Origin: Eopsaltria australis
Lineage: Eukaryota > Chordata > Aves > Passeriformes > Petroicidae
Reading direction: 5' to 3'
DNA length: 64,000 nucleotides
NCBI GenBank assembly: GCA_034509425.1
Contig: JAVTVJ010000536.1
Coordinates: 124,001-188,000 of the forward strand
Made by a program: the position numbers and the translations under genes. Every line of letters starts with the position of its first letter. The stretch's first letter is position 1. Shown here piece after piece: positions 57,291 to 64,000 of the stretch. The notes under the pieces are model-generated. The model had not been told where the DNA came from. It was given only the letters and a program-made list of their open reading frames with translations, and did no database searches.

Positions 57291-59067
57291 ACAAAATATC
57301 TACAAAATCAGGCCAATAATGAGGCATTAACTTTGAACTTTGAAATCCCCAGTATGATACACATAGTCTGCTCAATTACAGAAAAGATGTCCTTCTTGCA
57401 GCCATCTTCTTTTTCAGAACAAATGTGTTTTATGGCTGTCTCACAAGAAGGAAAAAGCTTGAAAGCTGGAAATCATAGTTCTGTATGATCCACTGTGACA
57501 TAAAGATTTTATGCAGTGTTATATTACAACTCAGCAAGAATAAGGGAGTGAGATGTACTACATTTGCAGTGGTTGTCTTGGACTTCAAAATGGCATTATT
57601 GAAAGCCCAAGCAGTGGAACTTCTCCTACCATATAATTTTTTTTCATCCTTATAGGTAACAAAAGCACAGCTGTTGATATTCTGAGGGTTTATATATATA
57701 TATATTTTTTTTTTTTTTTTAATACAAGGGATTAAGTTGCCTGGATCTGCCCCAGTCTCTGCTGCCACCGTGAAAGTACAGTTACTTGTAGGCCATAATT
57801 ATCACACTGTGTTTTTGTATGGCTTGAGAGTACAGATGATTTCACTTGTTGAGAATTTAGAAACTATCAGCATAACAGAGACAACCGTTTCTTACTGCTA
57901 GAGGAGAAACAAATGAAGACAAGCGGCAGAGGAATATACATTAATATTTACAGCACTGGTTGGTTTCTTATTTGCATTTTTATTCAATGGGTTCTTAATT
58001 ATCTCCACAGTTAAGTGTCTTTTAGGTCACACACAAAGCCAGAGATAGGCACTTTGAGTGGTGTTTTATTTAAATTTAAAAAGCTTTCTAATTGTATCAT
58101 TAGGAAATAGAGGAATCTTTAATCTTAACCTATCCGTTTTATTATGCTATATATAAGGCACCCTCATGACAGCACCTGACTAGCTTATTATATTTATTGT
58201 AATCATTCTCACAACATTTGAAGGAGGTAGAACTGAGGCAAAATAAGATAAAGGCAAAAGTCATAAAGAATTATGTGCTCTATTCTTAAAGACAGCTTCC
58301 TTTTCTCTCTGTAGGAATTAAATCTGCATTTCTTAATTATCAAAAATGTTATTAAAATTTGATTTTATTTTCTTTATTTTCTTCTATAGAAGGGAAATAT
58401 AATTGCCACGCCTTTGCATGCTTCCTTGCAATGTCAAGACAAAGGAACATAATTTATACCCCGAGCAGCAAAAATGGAAGAGATCTATACATTTAACTAG
58501 ATAAGACATATGCCTGTCACCTCTGACCTTCTCTTAGAATAATCAACTCATATCTTTTGAGTGTATTTCTGCTCCATCTTGCAATAGTTCCTGCCCAAAC
58601 TTTTCATGGATTAATTGCCTGAGACCTATACACCCATTCAGAACTAACTGGATATTTTTGACATCTCCCAGCTCCATAAATTCTTGATGCCAGATATACC
58701 AAAGAGCAGAGTCAATCTGAGTCTCATTTAACTTTCCTTCTAAAGCAACATTAAAATTCTAACTTTTGACCAAATGTGTTAAAATACTCTGAACCTTAAA
58801 GCACTATTAACGATTTTTTTTTTTTTTTTTTTTAAGGAAGGAATTGCTCATTAAAACAGAAGAGAAGCAAACTGGATTAAGAAAAATTAGCAGAAGATGT
58901 TGCCACTTCTTCTTTAGAGGAACAATTTTCACATACTGGTAGAGATAGTGCTACCTATTTGCCCTGCACTGGGAAGACTTCAGAAGATATATAGTAGCTC
59001 TGAATTAGTACTAGAAATTAGGATAAAATACATGGATGAGAAACTTACATTGCTCTCATCATAAGAG
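57291..59067. other. Non-coding stretch, no gene seen
   Basis: AT-rich, with a (TA)n/T-run at about 57692-57720 and a T-run at 58815-58833. Nothing coding. Confidence 0.55.
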
Positions 59068-59072
59068 TTTGT

Positions 59073-61560
59073 TGTTGCGGTTTTGAGGTTTGGGGATCAA
59101 AACTAGGTATAAACATTCATTTTGTAGTCAAAATTATTTGATTTTGTTGTGAGATAAGGATTAATAGTAAGCAAAGCAGGCTTATACTTTAAGGAATACA
59201 AAAAGGAATTTTATTAACAGACTTAAAACAGGAATAATAATCAGGCATCAACACCAAACCCTTTAGAAGACTCTTTTCCCCTCCCCACCTTTTCCATTTC
59301 TTTCCTACTGACCATATAAAAGGTAACACTTTGACTTGTAGTTAAGCCACCACCTCTGGAACAAAACAGTTTTCTTAATTCATATATAGAGAGAAGCTTT
59401 CTTTTGTTTTATCATGTTGACGCCCCATAGGAAATATAGTTTCCATGGTTATTAGCTTTCCAGCAAGCGACCCCCCTCCCCCTCGAAGGGAAAGATTTGC
59501 TTCTCCAGAGCCCTTCCCATTTTCAGTAGCTTTCCCAGGGCTACTGCCAATGGACATATGATGGTCATTGAGGTGTTCTTTTGAGAGCAAATGTTTCTAT
59601 TACAGTGGCAACGAAATCCCCTTTCTTCATCATCGACAACACAAGTCTTCTACTGTTTCCTGGGGCAAGGAAAAATCTTATACACAAGAGTCTCAGTCCA
59701 CTGCTTACAACCTAGAGCATTACATTCCCTTTTTCTCACCTCTTTTAGACCATTATTCATATATTACAGGGTATATTACAGCCAACTTTATCAACATGTT
59801 TTTTACAAAAGAATTTTCAGCATTAAAGCACTCCTCATCTCTTTCTTCTTTGAAAATAAGCTTGGTTACATTCATTAACTTACAGTCTCTCTGCTGTGCC
59901 TTTTGTAGGTGCCTTAATTCCTGTGCTCTTTTCTTGTGGGATGAAAAATGAATGCCCCCAAAGTCCCATTCTGATATTAGAAAGAAACAGTTAATTTGTC
60001 TTTCGGCTAGGTGATGGTCACATGACTTTCACCTGCGTGATTTGAGTGTTTTAAGTTTGTGCCTGAACCGGAGAAAGGAGCTTGTTTATGCTGCCTTCCA
60101 TCTGAGCTGTGTTTTTGCCTGGTGGGGGCTGCACTCGTTGCTGTGCGGGAGGGGCCCGGTCCAAGCTCCCTCTCTCTCTTGTGCCGAGCTCACTGCGGAG
60201 CTAATCGAGTGGGGCGCTCCCGAGGCCCACGGGACCCAACCCCAAACCCTCTTCCCGCTGGGCCGCGCCACGGAGAGGGGACCGGCTGTCAGAGACTGAA
60301 AATAGTTCATGCCTCAAACATTGATATAAAGTTTTGATCAGAGAAGCCTCCCTGAAGATAACTGACTGGGACCTTGAACTGAGCCAAACTGCTGAGATTA
60401 GATAAAGGGAAAAGCATATTGTTCAGTCATCTCAGTCTGAGGGAAAGGAATGCGTCCACAGATGCTGAAGCCACCAGCTGTACTGAAAATCATTTCTGGG
60501 GTGGGGGCAAAGCACAGCTCACAGAAGCCAAGTTTGCACAGTCCTACCCCCCAGCTGAAGGGGGGAGGAGGATGGTGTAACCTCTGGTCAGAGGCAGTAC
60601 ACACTCATCCTCCATTACACAAACTGGCCCAGCTGTGGAATCCCCAACCCCACAAGCCACATCCACGGGACTCTCACGTGAGAGGCAGCTGAGGGGGAGT
60701 CACAATCTATCATAGACCCCCCAAAGTGCTCCCCAGACGCCTTGCACTACAGGAGTGCACGTGATGCGAGCAGAGTCTGCTGCTAGAGAATGCCCCCTCC
60801 CCTGGGGGGACATGCCTAGACATTTCCACCTGGCCTGAGTGTATATTAACCCATGGCATTCTGTGCTTTTGGGGGACTTCCACCACCGAGACCAGCTGAA
60901 GAGGACATCAGGACACCAGTGGGGCCCACGGAGTGGTGATACTTCTTTGTCCCTGTCCCTCTCTGTCCCCCCCATCTTTCTCCCTACTCCCCCTTTTCTC
61001 TCTTTTCTTCTGTCTCTCTTTTTCTCTCTCTCATATTTACTATCAAATAAAACTCATACTATTGATTGGCATATGGTCTCGCTTGTACCTTAATTCGGGC
61101 AGAGGTATCTCTAAAGAACTTTAATAATTAGATCATAACACTGGCCTGGCCCAGGCTAGATGAATGGAGCCGGTGAAGTTCCTTGGCCATGGGCAGCAGA
61201 ATGAAGTCTCTCTCAACTTAGATGGAGCCAAGTGGGGTCGATCTGGTTCCCCCTTCACATGGAGCTGCCGTGAGAAACCAAAAGACCAGCTTGGGTTCTC
61301 TCTCTCCCCTCCCCCTCCCCGTGCCATGCTGGTTGGCAGCCCCAGGCCATGAGGCCTGAGGAGACCTTACCCAGCTCGGTGCGGAGAGGGAGAGCGACGT
61401 CTTTCCTCAGCGAACCGGAAGCCTCAAAGAGGGCTTCTTCAGGTGTTCTCCTGGTTTTATGGGTTTTTTGTAGGCGGGATTTGTCATACCGAATACATAA
61501 TTTCTGGCTCCACCTTCTCTTCCCACACCAGGAATTTTTAACTGTAATTACTCCATGACA
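59073..61560 (-). mobile_element. Solo LTR related to family B, carrying a nested LTR
   Basis: TGTTGCGG... to ...CCATGACA with exact TTTGT duplications (59068-59072 and 61561-61565). Removing the nested LTR (60287-61140 plus 5 bp) leaves about 1.63 kb, the family B length. The stretch near 59146-59200 (GTTGTGAGATAAGGATTA) matches family B closely, while the middle is diverged. Sense strand minus. Confidence 0.9.
60287..61140 (+). mobile_element. LTR nested inside the 59-61.5 kb LTR
   Basis: An 854-bp LTR, TGTCAGAGACTGAAAATAG... to ...GATCATAACA. The flanks are CCGGC (60282-60286) and CTGGC (61141-61145), one mismatch at a CpG. AATAAA at 61046-61051 gives plus orientation; a pyrimidine-rich stretch (about 60950-61035) precedes it. 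Confidence 0.88.
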
Positions 61561-61565
61561 TTTGT

Positions 61566-62384
61566 CTTCTGCAATGTCCTGGGATTCATAAATAAAGACA
61601 CTTTAAAACATTTTTTTTTCCTGTGTCCACAGGTTGTTTTTGTAGCTTGGAATTTGTAAGAGAAATATACTTCTTTTCAACCCAGGTTTTTCTTATCAAA
61701 TTGGATGATACTTCTTTTACCATTTTTACCTGTTTCCAGACAAATTAGATAATCTAGTTTCCAGAAGCAACTTTTCATATTCTTTTATCCATAGGGAGAA
61801 CTGAAATGACTTTTGGGAACAATCATCATCCTTCCATTTGCTCACAAAGACTTGACATTTAATAGCTAGGTATTCAAAATACTACTTTCACTATGAAGAA
61901 TGTGTAAAAGATTCAAAAGCAGCTGCTTCACATTAAGAACTTCTCAGAATGTCTCTTCGTATCAAGGGACACTAACTCGTAAGCTTTGATAAAGAATGAC
62001 AAGTTCAGGGAAAATGAAATTTACCTTTATAACTTGGGTTTTTCACAGCAGAATATTCTCTCTATTCAGACTTGAACTCTGCTTTGACTCAGCTTCTGCA
62101 GCCTGTACACAATGCTTACCCTTGTCTGCACAGATTAAATGCAGATTTTACCCACTATGTTCTTCTGTTAATGCCCCAGATTTCTAGAGCTCAAGAAAGA
62201 AGCAAACTAATTAAAATGGGGGAGAGGGAGTAGAGGTAACCCTCTCAAGACAGCTGCTAAAGTTAAGCAGGGTTGTTTCGGCTATTTTCTCCTTCAAAAA
62301 TACTTCTTCAGACTCCATATAAAGAATTTGTAAAGGAGTTTCACATGAAGAAAGAAATGTACACAATTTGAATTAAGCAAGAAA
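61566..62384. other. Non-coding stretch, no gene seen
   Basis: AT-rich sequence between an LTR and a CR1 tail; no gene recognised. Confidence 0.55.
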
Positions 62385-63029
62385 ATCATAGAATCACAGA
62401 AGGGTTTGGGTTGGAAGGGACCATAAAGACCATCTTGTTTCAACTGCCCTGCAATGGGCAGGGTCACCTTCCACTAGATCAGCTTGCTTAGAGCTCCATC
62501 CAACTTGGAACACTTTCAGGAATGGGGTATCCACACCTCTGGGCAACCTGTTCCAGTGCCTCACCACCCTCACAGTAAAGATTTTTCCTTAGTATCTAAT
62601 CTAAACCTGCCCTCCTTAAGTTTGAACCATTCCCCCTTGTCCTGTCCCTACATGCTCTTGTAAAAAGTCTCTCTCCATCTTTCTTGTAGGCCCCTTCAGG
62701 TACTGCAAGGCCACAATTTGGTCACCCCAAAGCCTTCTTTTTTCCAGTTTGAACAAACCCAATTCTCCCAGCCTTTCCTTACAGGAGAGTGCTTCATCTC
62801 TCTGAGCAACTTGGTGGCTCCTCTGGACTTGCTCTTTCCTGTGCTGGGACCCCAGAGCTGGTTGCAGCACTGCAGGTGGGGTCTGAACAGAGCAGAGGGT
62901 CAGAATCCCCTCCCTCACCTGCTGCCCACCCTGCTTTGGATGCAGCCCAGGATGTGGTTGGATTTCTGTGTTTCAAGCACACATTACAGGCTCATGCTCA
63001 GTCTCTTACCCACCAGCACCCCAAGTCCT
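62385..63029 (-). mobile_element. CR1 LINE 3' end, 5'-truncated
   Basis: The plus strand begins TCATAGAATCACAGAAGGGTTTGG, here about 62387, the reverse complement of a CR1 terminus. It continues through the 3' UTR and the end of ORF2 to about 63029 (CACCAGCACCCCAAGTCC). It is better preserved than the CR1 at 3576 and uninterrupted. Confidence 0.93.
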
Positions 63030-64000
63030 AATACAGGACAATTCTCTGAAAGTCAACAGAAAATGTGATATTTTGACAAGGAAACAGTGTTTCGAATAAT
63101 ACATTGAGTTCTAGGTGGTAGTTATAAAAATTTAGCTGATGAAAACAAATAAGTTATGGAGGTACATGTTGAATTATGTTTTAGATCTGGAAGAATAGGC
63201 TCTTCCCAAATTATCTTAACTGAAGACTAATAAACATAAATTCAGTTTACTTAAAAAGTAGTTCAGAGGAAATAATTCTAAAACTTGTAGTATAACATGG
63301 TGAATTTGGACCCCAAGAAAATGCATGGAGATCAGCTGGGTCCAAGGAAAAAATCCACTGGACTGTAGGCCCTCTAGATCAGGTAAAACTGGAAGAAGGT
63401 GAGAAGGGGCATTTCAGAGATTACATGTAGAGCTACATAGGAAACAATCTGTAATATTAAAACTGAATTTTTTTTTTCAAACATGCATTGAGAAGTGGTG
63501 AATATTACAATAAAGCTAATTTAAATAACCTGCTGTCTTATGAGTAGGAAAATATTATTCTGTTCTAACATATATAATCAGCAGACTAATTTTTCTTTAC
63601 TTAGGTCATGTATGATCTAAATACCAATGTTATTTCTATTCATTTCTTCTTTAATCATGTTAAAATTTTAAAATTACAAAAATAAGTCTTCTTCATCTGT
63701 TGGAGTCTCTATTTTCATACAGGCCAATATTTATAGTTAACGAGAAAAATAATAGAATTTATTAAATGAGTTGAAAATTATACCCTTGAACATCTGTGTA
63801 CTTCTGAAATTTTATTTATTTTAACTGAAGGTAGATTTCTCTATGAATGTAGAGAGCAAAATGCTTGAGCTATGATCCTTCATACAGTTTTATGGAGAAG
63901 TTTAAACTGAATTTGCATCGTCTTTTGGTTCAGATGGAAAGTAAACCAAACAGTGATCTCACTACCTAATCTTTTCATATAACAAATGTAAGAATTTTTG
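63030..64000. other. Non-coding stretch to the window end
   Basis: AT-rich sequence with no gene, RNA or repeat recognised. Confidence 0.55.

Overview
The window is vertebrate nuclear DNA, almost certainly from a bird and probably a songbird. The evidence is CR1 LINEs with the avian 3' end (copies at 3576, 14430, 35755 and 62385), many avian-type endogenous retrovirus (ERV) LTRs, and a provirus primed by tRNA-Trp like avian alpharetroviruses. I find no convincing host protein-coding gene, tRNA, rRNA or CRISPR. Summing my intervals, a little over half of the 64 kb is retroelement. That density suits a gene-poor, low-recombination region (the W chromosome is one candidate), but the sequence alone cannot place it.

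Layout. 1-13 kb: a solo LTR (175), a pentanucleotide satellite (2358), and a CR1 (3576-7195) split by two LTR insertions. 12.7-24.6 kb: solo LTRs at 12769, 18946, 21965 and 23625, a CR1 at 14430 and a mosaic LTR at 17026. 27.3-33.8 kb: a two-LTR ERV with a broken gag-like ORF and pro-pol carrying RT, RNase H and integrase; there is no env. 35.7-36.9 kb: a CR1 split by a 623-bp LTR with a 6-bp target duplication. 38.25-40.4 kb: a small provirus with a tRNA-Trp primer site, a gag remnant and a 3' LTR stub. 40.5-51.3 kb: a rearranged minus-strand ERV with gag, pro, pol and env remnants and a tRNA-Ser-like primer site; its RT is split by a later 1.6-kb solo LTR. 52.6-61.6 kb: more solo LTRs, including one nested in another. 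62.4 kb: a CR1 tail.

Many insertions are certified by exact or one-mismatch target-site duplications (CTTGT, TATGG, CCTAG, ATAAG, CATTAT, CCATG, CCCCT, GTGGG, TTTGT, GGAGAT). These fix the ends to the base and give a relative order of insertion.

The most unusual structure is in the small provirus at 38.25 kb. Between a splice-donor-like site and the gag remnant, about 420 nt (38876-39295) form a serial array of about 17 short inverted repeats. Each would be a small RNA hairpin, and they are joined by a recurring GGGAAGCCTC spacer. Stem sequences differ between units while pairing is mostly kept, and a 212-bp block of the array is duplicated. I know of no described retroviral leader with this layout. 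A packaging, dimerisation or translation-control role is inference.

Other points of interest are a gag-like ORF with an N-terminal membrane segment and four TQT-type motifs at 28.0-28.7 kb, an LTR stub plus internal tail outside the 5' LTR of the Ser-primed ERV, an inverted LTR pair at 40.5-41.3 kb, and the mosaic LTR at 17 kb.
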